Below are positions 44,524 through 56,083 of a DNA stretch of 64,000 nt, one piece after another (position 1 is the stretch's first letter; each line of letters starts with the position of its first letter). The stretch comes from Podospora pseudoanserina (taxonomy: Eukaryota; Ascomycota; Sordariomycetes; Sordariales; Podosporaceae). Location of the stretch: positions 186,001 to 250,000 of the forward strand of contig NW_026946672.1 of assembly GCF_035222485.1 (NCBI RefSeq), written 5' to 3'. The notes beneath the pieces are model-generated. The model did no database searches, had not been told where the DNA came from, and saw only the letters and a program-made list of their open reading frames with translations. The position numbers and the translations under genes were made by a program.

Positions 44524-47500
44524 TCACAAACTAGCACGGTGTGTAGCCTCCATATGGCCCCGTTTAATCCCCAACCTCACCCTCCTGATCCGGTCCATCT
44601 TATCCAACACCCTCGTCTCCAACCGCAACACGGTTTCCTTGTAGAAGGTCTGCGTGGTCCATTCGAATGAGCATCCCAGCGCCCTCTGCATGCCACCCTC
44701 ACTTCCGCAAATGGGCAGGGCTTGGGGCGGCCTTCGAGCCTGGAACAACGTTGCCGTCATGCTGTACGTATCAACCAGCGTGAATACCTACGTGATGCCG
44801 TTAGTCAGACGTCTGCCATACGGGAAAGAAGAAAGAGAGCGAAATACCCTCAAATCCCCCGGCCCAGCGTTCTTCGCCTCCTCCACCATCCTCCTCGTCT
44901 CCTCCACAGCAGTGGGATCCTCACTCACAATGTATCTGCCTTCCTCTTCGATCTTGTGCACCGCCAGCGGCGAGCTCGCATACCAGCTCCACTTCAGCCT
45001 GCCCATGTCGGCACCCCATATCTTGCGCTCAATCTCGCCGATGGGCATGTACCCCTCGAACCCGAAGAAGAAGGGCTGGACGCCCCAGAACTTGCCGCCA
45101 TACAGGATGCGGATGATGAAGGGGGAGGCCACCAGGATGGTGAGGGAATAGGCGAGGATAAATGCGCCAAATCCGCTGACTGGAGGCGTGGGGATCAGGG
45201 CAAGGATAGTGCCGACGATCAAAGGGATGATATTGACGCGCAGGAGCCACTTGAGGATGCGGCGGAAGAGGGCGGGGTATGAGGTTGTGAGGGGAGTGCA
45301 GAATTCGGACCAGTGAACTGTGGCGGCGAGGCAGCCGTCAAGGATGGTGGTATCGGTCTCAGGATTAAGCTGGGCATAGGAGTATTTTGGCTTTTGCTGC
45401 TGGGTGGAAGGACTCGGGAATTCGGTCATTTCTGTGACGGTGGGGGACCAAGACTCTTGGAGGGGGGAGTTGTAAGCTGGATGCGAGATCGACGTGGGTG
45501 GGCTGAGGGGAGCTTGGCTTTGGAACGAGACCTGAGAGCGGGAGGCAAGATGGGTTCGTGGCTGGCTTGCAACTGAAGGGGGGTATTGCCGCTTGGAGTG
45601 GGATAGGGGACTGGGTGGGAGGACCTTCTCGGAAGTAACCCCGTCATCATCTCGGTGGAAGAATTCCTGGTCATATTCGCGCTCATTCACCGCGTCCATC
45701 TTGGCTTCCTGTTCGTTGTAAACTCCGATGCCAGCCACCTGGACGCTGGGCTCAATGTCCCAAAGTCGGGCACCATACACGTCGGTTGTGTCGTACCACA
45801 CCTGCTCTTCATGGTGCAACAAGCAAAGCATCCTCTCAAACAGTCGGTTGTTGTAATTCTCGAGAGACAAGCGAGCGAATGCGAGGAAGGCAGAGTCACT
45901 TCGGTGAACTGATGGCCGTCTGCCCAACAATCCCATGAGTGCACAGGAGTAGTCGCCAGGGAGGTACTGAGTCCCGGCTTGACGGGAACTGAAGCATTCC
46001 AAAGCAACTGTGGTGAGCTCGAGATCGCTCAGTTTGAGGTTGCCGGAGTAGTGGTCGATCAAGCGACGAACCTGGTAGCGATCTCTCGACGTCTCGAGAC
46101 ACCGGGCAGCTAACTGGTTTTTCGGAATGATTTGCTTCCGAATTGTGCCATATGGCGATGCTGAAGAATCCCGGAACGGGTCAGAGGCCTTGGCTGACGG
46201 CTCTTCCTCATGATCGGAGAAGTAGTAGCATGTTATCGTGGACCCTTTGCTGAGGAGAAGTTCTGGAAAGGTCCAAATGGGCTGAGACCAAGAAGTCAAG
46301 AGGGCGTAGCAGGGGTCCTTGTCGCTGTTCATGTCGGCCGAAGTATCCTCATCAGGCAGTCTGCCGAGAGCTATCGCCATACCGCTCGAACCTCGCACAA
46401 TGTCGCTCATTCTCCAGACGTCCAGAGACAACTCCTCCTCAGGCGCTGTGAAGCAGTTCTCACTGATCCAATAGCAGCTCAAACCAGCCTCCTTAGTTGC
46501 ACGCCGGGCCAGCTCATGGAGGGCTTCTTTGTCTTGGAGATTCTCTGTTTCGAGCTGAGAGACTCTCCAGGCAACGAAGAGATACTCGGGACAATGCTTT
46601 GCGTTCTGTTTCATCCACTTCAAGATGTCAGTTAGCATGGCGAGGTCACGGGTGGGTGTGGTGACAAACCTGCTTGACGTCGGTGGACTGATACGCCTGG
46701 TACTCTTCATCGTCCTGGACAACAACCTGCGGCTTCGTATCCAACCAACACAGACGCCGAGGTAGCAAGATGCGCTCAGTTCTCTCCGATACCGCACGGG
46801 GAGTCTTCTCAGAAGGGGGGGCGGCAAAAATGGCAGGTCTTTCTGTGACGGTCTTTTGGAACTGGATCTCTCCCTGATGGATACTGTTATCCAGGGGGTT
46901 GCGGCTAGTTTTCGGGCGTCCAAAGTATCGGTACGGCACAGCATCATAGTTCCCGCCATTCCTTACCTCTCCTCCTCCAGGTCTCACAGCAAAGTTCTGC
47001 TTGACAGTCAGCCTTCCTATCTCTTGTGTGCGGGGTGGGCAAAGTATCTCACCAAGAACAGCATCAAGGGTGTGATGGCAAGAGTTCGTCCGATAACTTG
47101 AGTAATGTCGCCAAAGCTGTACTCTTTGATTGGCTTGTTGACGTCGTCAACGTGACCGAACACCCAGTTGGATACCTTGAGGGGTGTGGGCCCGACATTC
47201 TTGATCTGTTTGCGCTTCCAGGTGCTGCCGCCTTTGCCGTTGCGAACATCATCGGTTGCCTGGACTTTGAGCTTGATGAATCTGCCACTGTTGTAGGAGA
47301 TGGTGCAATCCGAGTAAACATCACTGTACGTCCGGCCAAAGACATCTCGGGACTTGTGCCGGGTCAGCTGGGTGTACTTGTGTGTCGGGGGTCATTGTGA
47401 TGAGAGACAGGCAAGGCACAGGGCCTAACGGTGGGCCACTTGGGCTTTGCTCCCGGTTTGAGCAGCGGATTGGGTGTTGGATTGTGCAGTTGATGTCGTC

Positions 47501-47622
47501 TTGGGTCCACCTGCAAAGGTGGATGGAGGTGCTTGCTGAGGGCGTGTCTGCTCGGTGGGGGGCTGCTCGGTAGGGGGCTGCTGAACTTTTCGTCGTTGAA
47601 ACCTGGGTTTTGCTCTGGACAT
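44524..47622 (-). CDS. HET-like domain membrane protein
   Basis: Predicted about 955 aa, exons 47622-47440 (end uncertain), 47376-47053, 46996-46670, 46617-44848 and 44787-44524. Internal splices are clear: MLFL|NFAVRPGG, DVKQ|WMKQNAKH and PGDLR|VFTLVDTYSM. The N terminus is Pro/Gln-rich. The 190-residue region after it (KSRDVFGRTYSDVYSDCTIS onward) is unassigned. A diverged HET-like block follows: CPEYLFVAWRVSQLE, LSCYWISENCF (compare the HET motif WID.LCI), then DVWRMSDIVRGSSGMAIALG and IWTFPELLLS. Two adjacent membrane helices near the C terminus (NIIPLIVGTILALIP; AFILAYSLTILVASPFII) flank PVSG. HET domains act in non-self recognition and cell death in filamentous fungi. A membrane-anchored form is less usual. 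The first splice donor could also be the GTTAGG at about 47430. Confidence 0.65.
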
Positions 47623-48412
47623 TCCGTTTGACGATTGGCCGTGGAGGCGGTCAGGGGCTGGCCATCCAGGAGCCTGAGGTCAGTGTCAGCTTGTGTGACC
47701 AGTGGCGGGGCGCAATGGAGGTTATATACTTGCCATTCCAATGCTTGTTGCTGGGGCTTTGGTGCAACAGATCACTCTAGAGTGTTCCCACTTGCAACAG
47801 AACAAGGGGAATGGGAGTGGCGGGCAGGGTGGTGCAGGACGACGGTAAGAGCGTCCATGGGATCGAGCGGCTGAGGATGTGCACCTAGATATAATTTCCT
47901 TTAGGTGTTGCCATGAGTTTCGAACGAGCCATGGCTCGCTTGTTCCTGAGCTGAGCATACACACACCATACCTTAAACGCCAAAGGCTGAGTGTTCGAGG
48001 TACACCACACCGAAATCAGCGAAAATAGTATGCACCCTTTAATCTCCTAATGCATCAAGTATGCCGAATGGGACTGTCAGCTCGCTAGCGCCAGAGGAAG
48101 ATGGTTTTATCGAAGGACACAATCTCATCTAATTCTGCATGTTGGGTGGTATCACGACAGCTGGCCGGGCGCGATGTCATGGCCTACCATGGTGAGTAAA
48201 GGGGGCAGTCTCTTAGCTGAACTGATGAGCGCTTAGTGGCTCATGCTATGGGCTTGGAAACATGCAGGCCTTCATTTTTCGGCATTTGCCGAGCCTCGTC
48301 CTCACCGACACGTTTGTGAAAGTTTGGAGGGCTTCTTCTCTGTTCGTGTTGAGTCCTGTTGCAAGAACGGACTGTCCGCTGCCGTCAAGAAGCAGGTTTT
48401 CCACGTTTCAAA
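47623..48412. other. Divergent promoter region (HET-like / CorA-like)
   Basis: 0.8 kb between two membrane-protein genes transcribed apart. Short frames only. It may carry shared control sites, but I recognise none. Confidence 0.5.
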
Positions 48413-49976
48413 ATGTCACTATTCTTGAACAGAAGATTGTATCTTGAGCGCTTTCAACAAGATCGTCCCGCGCAAGGCGACGAATATGGTTGCACGCTCC
48501 TTCAGTGGCCCGGTGGTGAGTACCCCAGGGCCATGGCCAGTTAAAGCCAACCGTGTTGGATCTTAATGTTCTTCACAGCAACGACAGGTACACTTTGCCG
48601 GGATCACCTCACCCGAGCGACCGAGATTGCAGCTTTCCCTGCAAGCGAACTTACTATTGTGTCAGTATTTTTCCGCTATCTCTCTATCTTGGTCACCTGC
48701 TCATGAAATTCCCTAGCCTTGCTCCCATAGACGATCCGTCCCCTGACAGTCTTGCGGGCTTTGAGGCTTTGGTTGAGCGATATGATATCCCAGGTGCCTT
48801 TCTTGAAGAAAGAACGCAAGGAGTCTTGAACTCATTTGGTTATATTCCAGAAGGCCCCGGGTCATACTGTTAGTATTCTGCTCAAAACCAAAACCGCTCT
48901 CTCTTAGTTATAATTATGCTCACCTAAACACACAAGGTGTTTGGACACACTTTCTCCTCAAGGACATTGAACGAAATGAGACGTCGGGCGCCACTGAAAT
49001 CTCTACAAAGCCTCAACGAAAGCCCCTGAATACCTGCCTTGTGAACTATTTTCGACGCATGTTTCTCTCTTCAAAAGCACCAACCACGGCCTCAGCTCAG
49101 CAATTCGAAATGCACCAACCGCGAATGTCCTACATTGAGACAAACAAAGACGATGCTGATGACTTTCTGCCAAGCTGGACGTCGAGGTCCCTTTTTCTTC
49201 GTGCAACCAACCACGGCGGTAACAATGCAAGAATCACGCTCCTCTGCTTTGAGCCCTCGCCTTTCTTAGAAGAGGAGCTCGTCAATTTGCCCCAACGCAT
49301 CGATTGGAGTCAGATCATGGCGAATCCGTTCATTCTTCTCGAGATGATCATGTATGACTTGTACATGCAGCTCGATATCAATCTCTGGGAACTACGCGAC
49401 ATCTTTCAGGTTGAGCAAAAGCACTTCGGTTACCTCACCGCCAATCCAACACTCCCACTGGCAGACATTGACTTTTCGGCTCTCCATCTTCTGGCAGACT
49501 ACATCATCATGCTTCGAGAGGGATGCCATGGTTTACTGAGCACCGTTGACGCAATTGTTGATCACTATCAAAAGTACAGCATGGTTGAGGATGCAATCCT
49601 GCGAGACAAAACATACGAGGCATTCAAATATTGCCGTCGTCTTGTCGCTTCGACGTCCGAACGTGCCGGCACATTCGAGAAACGGATCAACAACCTGGCA
49701 ACTCTCTTTTTCAACCATATCTCCCAACAAGACAATGCAATGCTGATGAGGGACAGCTCAAGCGTCAAGGCCTTCGCTGTCGTCACCCTGGTTTTCCTCC
49801 CTGTAACGACAGTTGCGACTGTATGCGGCTCCGAGTTTTTCTACACGAGGTCAGAAGGGGGGATCAGAATGGATCCCACAGCATGGATCATGTTTGGGCT
49901 TTCTGCTGTGCTGAGTTTGGTGTTGCTGTGGATGTGGAATTTCTACACGCAAAGTTTGGAAGAAAAGTTCGCGTGA
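48413..49976 (+). CDS. CorA-like membrane protein
   Basis: Predicted 458 aa, exons 48413-48515, 48579-48660, 48717-48868 and 48937-49976. Introns of 63, 56 and 68 nt each keep frame. The start MSLFLNRRLYLERFQQDRPA opens a soluble N-terminal domain of about 360 residues rich in helices. Two C-terminal transmembrane helices follow (VKAFAVVTLVFLPVTTVATV; WIMFGLSAVLSLVLLWMW). This architecture, with S(S/T)VK.(F/V)..VT..FLP before the first helix, is that of fungal CorA/Mrs2-superfamily proteins. The Mg2+ selectivity motif GMN is absent: CGSEFF stands at that place. Ion transport is therefore doubtful. In fungi such proteins are often found near HET-type genes, as here. Exon 2's GTCAGT donor is the least certain junction. 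Confidence 0.78.
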
Positions 49977-50079
49977 GGAAGAAGAAGAGCCATGGATGGG
50001 AGAGGAAAACAGGATGGGAAACTGGTCTTTTCTGCATAGACACAGAGTTGAAGTCCCTCCCTCCCTAGGTAGCGAGCTC

Positions 50080-50571
50080 CTACTGCGCTCCTGTACCGAG
50101 ACTTACAAGCTTCCAGTAAACTCTCTCAAACCTCAAGCTCCTTATAAACCAGTCATCACCGACCTTGACCCAGACTTCGTGATAGTATCCTGCGCCAGTC
50201 CCATGAAACCCCCTCGTTTCCTCACCATCGCCAACATGAAAGATAACGCCCCAGATTGCCTTCACCTCCTTCCCATCTTTCCCGTCCACAAAGTAGAGCT
50301 CCCCCGGTCCCACAGAGTGAATGTACTGCAAGTCCTTGTTTCGTTCCTCAAAGTAATTAAGAAACGCGTCGCGATGGGAAAATGACATGCACTGGCCCCC
50401 CTCGGTCATTGGAATATCGGGGGTGAGGGCATCAACAAATGTGAATGTGGCTTCAGGGAGAGCAAACTCGGAGAATCGACGCCATTGTTTGGTATCTGCG
50501 GATCGACAGTAGAGAGCCTTTTTACGACGAATAAGCTCGGCAATCTCGTAGGGGACGATGTTAGTGGTCAT
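50080..50571 (-). CDS. SnoaL/NTF2-like domain protein
   Basis: Single-exon 163-aa protein. The start is the first ATG after a stop-free but unlikely upstream extension. It has the NTF2-like cone fold pattern of SnoaL-like proteins: an N-terminal helix pair (EIAELIRRKKALYCRSADTK), WRRFSEFALPEATFTFVD, a middle HRDAFLNYFE helix, then strands AIWGVIFHVGD, GYYHEVWVKVGDDWFIRSLR and FERVYWK. Members act as small isomerases, dehydratases or ligand-binding proteins, and the function here cannot be assigned. It is convergent with the CorA-like gene 100 nt away. Confidence 0.82.
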   Translation of the reverse strand: MTTNIVPYEIAELIRRKKALYCRSADTKQWRRFSEFALPEATFTFVDALTPDIPMTEGGQCMSFSHRDAFLNYFEERNKDLQYIHSVGPGELYFVDGKDGKEVKAIWGVIFHVGDGEETRGFHGTGAGYYHEVWVKVGDDWFIRSLRFERVYWKLVSLGTGAQ

Positions 50572-51528
50572 TATGGCTTGGCTGGAAGGTTTCTGTCTTG
50601 ACTGGCTTTTCTCTGCTTTGATGGAAAAGTCTGAGCGTAACCAATTTTTAGGTATAGTAGGTACCTTGTCTCGTCGAGGTTGAACCCCGCTTCTCAATGG
50701 AGTTGTAACACACGGTGAACAGCTGATTGAGTGAGACAGGTACACACAGGCCACGGTAGTAACGTGATTGGGCTGATCGACAATATATTTCCCCGCTTGG
50801 GAGTTTTGCATCCCCTTCAGGTGTTGAAACCTGAAATGTGCAGGATACCTACCGTGAGTCGAGGCAGTTGCTCACTACTCTCTCCATCCGTATCTCATCT
50901 CTTTTTAAAAAAAATTTGCCTGATCTTTGGAAAATTTGGGCGTTTGACACCTAGTCAGCTTTACTGAGAGTTCAGAGCATATACCTTGGTACCAATTTGC
51001 TGCGTTGGTGGTTTCCTGCGAATTCAACCGACCATTTACACTTCTTGATTGTAATCGAGAAAAGGAATCCCTTGTGACTCCAGATCCTTTCGTGTAATAT
51101 AAGGCTAACAGGAGTACAAGCGAAGAAATTAAAGCACATAAATACTTGCACCATTAGGGTTGGCGCAGCAGCCATCACGAATCCTTGGCTTTGACAGCTA
51201 GCACATTCGAGATGACACAATTAGCTGTCAGCTGGTAAGGCGGCGCAAGATCCAGCTGTTAATTTTATTTGCCGTATGCATTGCCTTATTTTGTGTATCT
51301 CATTTGTTTACCGACTCCCTATAAGGCCACCAAGATGGAGCTGTGTCTGGCCTCAACCTTGGCAGCCATGTCGCTTCTCATGATTACCACGTCCGCCCCT
51401 GAGTGTCTGAAACTGCCTTTTCTTGACAGATAACAGCGACCTCTCGCTGTACCTCGAATTTCAGCTATCATCTCTCCTCTCTTCAACACTTCAAACCGGG
51501 CATTGTTTCCAGTCCCTGGTGTTTTACA
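50572..51528. other. Divergent intergenic region
   Basis: About 1 kb between the SnoaL-like gene (minus) and the Kelch gene (plus). Nothing supported. AT-rich around 50,900-51,300. Confidence 0.5.
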
Positions 51529-53508
51529 ATGTTGGCTCTTACCAAGAGGGTATCGCCATATCGTGCGGCTACTTTCTTTCTCATACTTTGCAGGTGTGGG
51601 GTTGAAACAAGGATATCAAATACTCCCTCCACAGAGAACTTCGTTAGAAGATCTGGGGTAACAGGTAGGTTCGCTTCGTGTTAGCCACACCTCTGTTTGC
51701 GTCCTTGCATTTGTATTCTGACTTTGAGCCCTGTTTAGCTGTTCTTCTAGGGGATTACGTTTACATCGATGGAGGCAAAATATCCCAGCTGGACGACGGT
51801 GTAATACCTAAGGAAGGAAGGCACCTAGTCAACACGACGATATCCATTGACATGTCCCAACCGTGGAAGAGCGAGTCCGTGGCCTTGCGAGAGATTTCCA
51901 GGTTCAACGAAGGCGTACAATGTAGAACAAGGGGCGCCATTTGGGCGAACGCTGAGAAAGGCGAGTTTTGGATTTGGGGTGGCTACCTGCCAAAAATTGC
52001 TGATGGCATGAATGACACGTTTATCTGGAAATTTACCGCCGACGGTTGGGGCGGTGGCTCTTGGGCTAAGGAAACCCCTTTAAACTTCGAAAAGCTTCCC
52101 AGTTTGCAGCAAACTAAAGATAGTGCGGTTATGGTAGCTCACGACAAGGGCTATGTTCTGGGGGGTGTAGGAAGCTGGCTACCGTCGGACGAAGATGCAG
52201 GCCCCGGAATGGTAACCTACGATTTTAGATCCAAGGTGGTGGACAACGGGACAGGCCCTGCCATTGGCATCTTGGGTAAAACAGCCACATTGACAGGAGC
52301 AAACCTCCTGTTTATGCCAGGATATAACATGCCGAACGGGCTTGGTTTGGTCCTTGGGGGGCATGCACTTGTTACTTTCGATGGAACAGCAAAGGTTGAG
52401 GAGTTGCATCCACTGGACTTGCACAATCTGACATTCTTTGATCCGGTAACCAACGAACAGTACTGGCAGCTGACAACAGGAGACATACCTCCCTCTCCCC
52501 GCTCACGCGCTTGTGTCGCTGGACCCTTCCGCACACCTGGAGGAAATTACGATTTGTAGGTAGACCTTTCAGTCTTTGTCTCATCTCATATTTTGTTCAC
52601 TCTAATGCAATTGCTAACACGTATATTTGACAAGATTTCTTTTCGGTGGAGAAAACAAACCGACAGACACTCGGTATGATGATGCCTACGTCTTGAGCCT
52701 TCCTGGCTTCGTTTGGACCAAAGTGCCATCCCCAGCGCCGGGGGGGTCGCGTGCTTACCACTCTTGCTTGGCTGTTGGAAGAAACCAAGTGCTGAGTGTC
52801 GGTGGGACGCGTGGTGGAGGCTTTGATAATGACTGGAGGTCTCCCGACCCTGTGCCCCAAGGCTTGCTTTTGTTCAACATGACCTCTCTGAGATGGCAAC
52901 TTGAGTACTTCGTCGAAGGCGACCTTGTTTCGGGATATGAGCGAGCAAGCACTATTAGGAATTGGTACCAAAACGGGTTCGTCTAAGACCTATACCCCTT
53001 ACCTTTTTTTTAGGGAGTTTTGAACTAACCGCAGTCAACAAGTTCACTGGATCGTGTCCAATGGTCTTCAGAGAAGGTGCAAAGAATGTTTGGGGGCTCA
53101 GGGGCGGTGAAAAGCACTGTGCCAGATGTATCAGATTCGGATGCATCGCCTTCCAACACTACCATCAATGTTGCAACAGCCACTGTAACATCTGAACCTA
53201 ATCCGTCAACGATACCATTAGCAACAGTAGTGGGTGGCATATGCGGAGCCTTTGCTCTAGCTTTTGTTGTTTCTGTCTTGGGCTGGTTCATTTACCGTTC
53301 GAGACAGAAACGAGCACCGGTGAAAGAGACAGATAAATGGCCAAGGAGTCAGGATAAGTGCATTGAGACAGGGCCAGATGGATATTATGTCTACGGGATT
53401 CCAGGCGAGTTACAGGGTACCACTGTACGGGACAGTTCAATGAACTGGCCAGCGCAAGAGCTTGACTCGGGCCATCAGTACCCCGAGCTGTCTGATGGCC
53501 GGTCATAG
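51529..53508 (+). CDS. Membrane-anchored Kelch-repeat protein
   Basis: Predicted 586 aa, exons 51529-51664, 51751-52555, 52635-52980 and 53035-53508. Introns are 86, 79 and 54 nt. A hydrophobic start (RAATFFLILCRCG) acts as a signal peptide. A beta-propeller of Kelch-type blades spans residues about 45-400, with GDYVYIDGGKI, FWIWGGYLP, GYVLGGVGSW, GLVLGGHALVTF, PPSPRSRACVAGP, FLFGGENKP and RAYHSCLAVGRNQVLSVGG. A Ser/Thr-rich stalk, one transmembrane helix (GAFALAFVVSVLGWFIYRS) and a cytoplasmic tail of about 75 residues complete it. The last intron has a weaker GTCTAA donor but restores NGFSTSSLDRVQWSS. Fungal proteins of this plan are probable surface binding proteins, and the ligand is unknown. 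Confidence 0.85.
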
Positions 53509-53704
53509 GCTGTGGATATATGAAATGCAAAGAGTATCAACTTCTTGGAAAGTGGAACACTGGAATCTCAAACTTGTGTTTGATATCGGCGTCAACCTCA
53601 CTTATTATCAGGTATTTGGCCACGAGATGGCATAACAGACCATTTAGAGGTGCATACTATCGTCGTATTGTAAGATCAAGTATATCGGGTTGAGCGAGGC
53701 TTGT

Positions 53705-55461
53705 TTAACTCATGCCTGTAAAAGCCCAAGGATCAACTACCCTCTTTTCAAATCTCATCTCCCCGATCTCATCATTATCATTGACTTCACCGTCAACATC
53801 TCCTCCCTCAAGAACGCGCACCCCAACACTCCCACACTCAGCGACAGTTCCATTTCCACTCCCCAACCCCAGCTGCATCCCGCAACCAGCCCATTCCCTC
53901 ACCTCACCCACATCAGTCCCGTTCCTCATCGCCCCACAGCTCAGTCCCCCATCTTGTGTACACCCCAAGGCAACATAATCATCGCCCCAAACATCCAACA
54001 TCTCTTTGCTCACCATCCATATCTCGCCTCTTTGCCCTTCTTTTACCCCAATAGCCGCCACATAAGGTCTTTGCTCCTCCGTCTCATCCACCAGCCCGAC
54101 AACGCAAAGGTAACCACCCGCTTCAATGCTAAACCGGCTCGCTTGAGAGCTGCGTGAACCAAACAAAAGAGCGCGGGCGGACAGGTAGACGAACCAGTTG
54201 TCGAATGGGGTTGAAGGGTAGGATATCTGCAAGGAAAAAGGCGCCGAGGATTCACCACACGAGGTCGGAAAGATTGCAGTCGGGGTCGGAATCGATGACG
54301 TTGTGGTTGTGTTGGCCCAGCGAACGGTGGTGTTGGCAAATGTAAAGGTCGTGTTGGCTGTGAAGAGTCGAGTCCCGGTGGTCAGTGCTGCTGTGGAGGT
54401 GGCTTTGGTGGTGTTGAGCCACAAGGGACGAGAAGAGGTGGTGTTTGACAGGTGGGAGAGGCCTGTTCCAGTGGCAGTCCCAGTGAGAAGAGCTACCTTG
54501 TGGGCTTGGAGGGAGGTGGTGTTGGTGCGGGAAAAGAAGCCGAGGGCCGTGATGTTGAGTCGCCAGAATGGGAGGTGAAAGCCCTGCGAGGGCTTCGCGG
54601 ATGCAGTGGTGGTGTTGAGGTAGCGGCCCGTCTGGCTGATGTGTGAAAGAGAGCCACCTGCTGAGATGCTGCCTTTTTCTGCGGTGGTTACTGTGATCAG
54701 AGTCGTGGTGTTCATCACATACACCACTGGACTCTTGCTTGGACTTGTTGATGAGACGGTGGTGTTCAAAAAGCGGCCTGTCGGTGAAGTTCTCTCCGTG
54801 TTTGGACTTGCTCCGGTTAATCGAGTCTGTGGTCGGGCTGTTTCTTGGGACGAGCTTGTTGCTAGTGATGATGACAACTTGAGTGCTGCGAGAGTCTTTG
54901 AAGTAACTGGCAGTCGGCTACTATTGTTTAAAGAGCTGCCCAATATTTTCGAGCTTACCGTTCGAGTTATCATTAAGGTGGCAGTCGACGATCGGATGGT
55001 TGAAGTGGTTGTCACACGCGTGATGCTCACACAGGAACATGACGAGGCAAAGTCTGCGATCGACGAACAGAGGATTGTCGGAGCTACACCCGAGGTCAGG
55101 TTCGAGAGAAACCCATCCTTCGTGTATTTGCCCTTCCACAGTTTTCCATATCTGTTATCCGTCTCCAGTGTGCCATTCTTGGGTGAACTGGTTGTGTTGA
55201 AGGACTTGGTAGTAGTCGCGGTGTCAGACTTAGAACCGGTGAGAGTAACTGTCACAGTTCTTCATCGAGGCTTGTATCAGTAAATTTTCTTCTTGCTTGG
55301 AAAATAGTAGGTCGTTCATACCGTCCTGCGACTTTGGTGGTGATGTGGGAGGTCAAAATGCATTCAGGTATAAAGCTCGACCGAGTCGAGTTGTTTCCCG
55401 CTGCAAAGACGATGGCATTCGAGAAAGACCCAGCCCAAAAGACTAAGGAGAAGAATTTCAT
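53705..55461 (-). CDS. Secreted Ser/Thr-rich protein with NTT repeats
   Basis: Predicted 564 aa, exons 55461-55323 region (to 55322) and 55259-53705, intron 62 nt. The signal peptide MKFFSLVFWAGSFSNAIVFA is followed by a long Ser/Thr-rich region carrying recurring Asn-Thr-Thr sequons (RFLNTT, RYLNTT, MNTT, RTNTT, WLNTT, ANTT, WANTT), suited to dense N- and O-glycosylation. A C-terminal globular part (from about ESSAPFSLQISYPSTPFDNW) has a conserved-looking core (SIEAGGYLCVVGLVDET; DDYVALGCTQDGGLSCG) with several cysteines. No GPI or membrane anchor is evident. Likely a wall or surface protein. No family recognised. Confidence 0.72.
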
Positions 55462-55998
55462 GTCTGCGTTCTCTCAGCACTTAGTCTTGCATTATCGTGA
55501 TGATCTCCGTCGACGGCGCCGTGAGGAACTGAAGATCAATCCCCCACCAGACGCGACCTGCGCGTGCAGAAACACTTTAAATGACAGACATGGAGCAACG
55601 CCTTGTTTTTAAGAATTCCATGTTTCTGCTTCCAAGAAACCGGTTCTATGACGGAAGTCGACTGTTTTTTGGTTTCCTTCAGATTGCGTACCCTTGCTCT
55701 TAGTTGCGGTCTTATACCCGGCGTCCAATGACGCCCCTGGGTGCCCCTGGCGGATGTTGATCATTGCCCGTCTTGGCCACACTCTGATCAAATACACCAT
55801 ATTACCATCGAGAGCTCAATCGTAATTTTTCTCTCTACAGTTATTATGCGTCAGGCCAACCCGGCACAGATTAAATAAATCAACAAAGCTGAAATACTAA
55901 AGATTGACCAATCAATGATAAATAATTGCTAGTGATATAGAGTGAAGGCCCAGCGGCCCAGCCAGCTGATCGCTACGATAGGGGATAACCCCTGTATA
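55462..55998. other. Intergenic region ending in the tRNA-Asp 5' flank
   Basis: AT-rich spacer. Its last 26 bases (55973-55998) are repeated exactly, inverted, before the other tRNA-Asp. Confidence 0.6.
55973..55998 (+). repeat. Duplicated 5' flank of tRNA-Asp, copy 1
   Basis: CTACGATAGGGGATAACCCC followed by TGTATA, identical to the reverse complement of 62855-62880. Homology stops abruptly to the left. Contains the near-palindrome GGGGATAACCCC. Confidence 0.95.
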
Positions 55999-56083
55999 TC
56001 TTCCGTAGTATAGTGGTCAGTATGTGAGCTTGTCATCAACACCGACTTCGCTCGAGACCCGGGTTCAATTCCCGGCGGGAGAG
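55999..56083 (+). tRNA. tRNA-Asp(GUC), copy 1, with a 13-nt intron
   Basis: Acceptor TCTTCCG pairs with CGGGAGA and the discriminator is G. The D arm contains TAGTATAGTGGT. Anticodon GTC at 56032-56034 lies in a loop closed by TGAGC/GCTCG, with a 13-nt intron after position 37 (about 56036-56048). The T arm is CCGGG-TTCAATT-CCCGG. A T6 run at 56092-56097 is a Pol III terminator. Confidence 0.93.

Noticed and set aside
44788-47101. Long upstream extension of the HET-like main exon in its own frame (to about 46959)
   Set aside because: The part before 46617 is out of frame with the exons that splice cleanly into WMKQNAKH, and its residues look random (many Arg/Ser).
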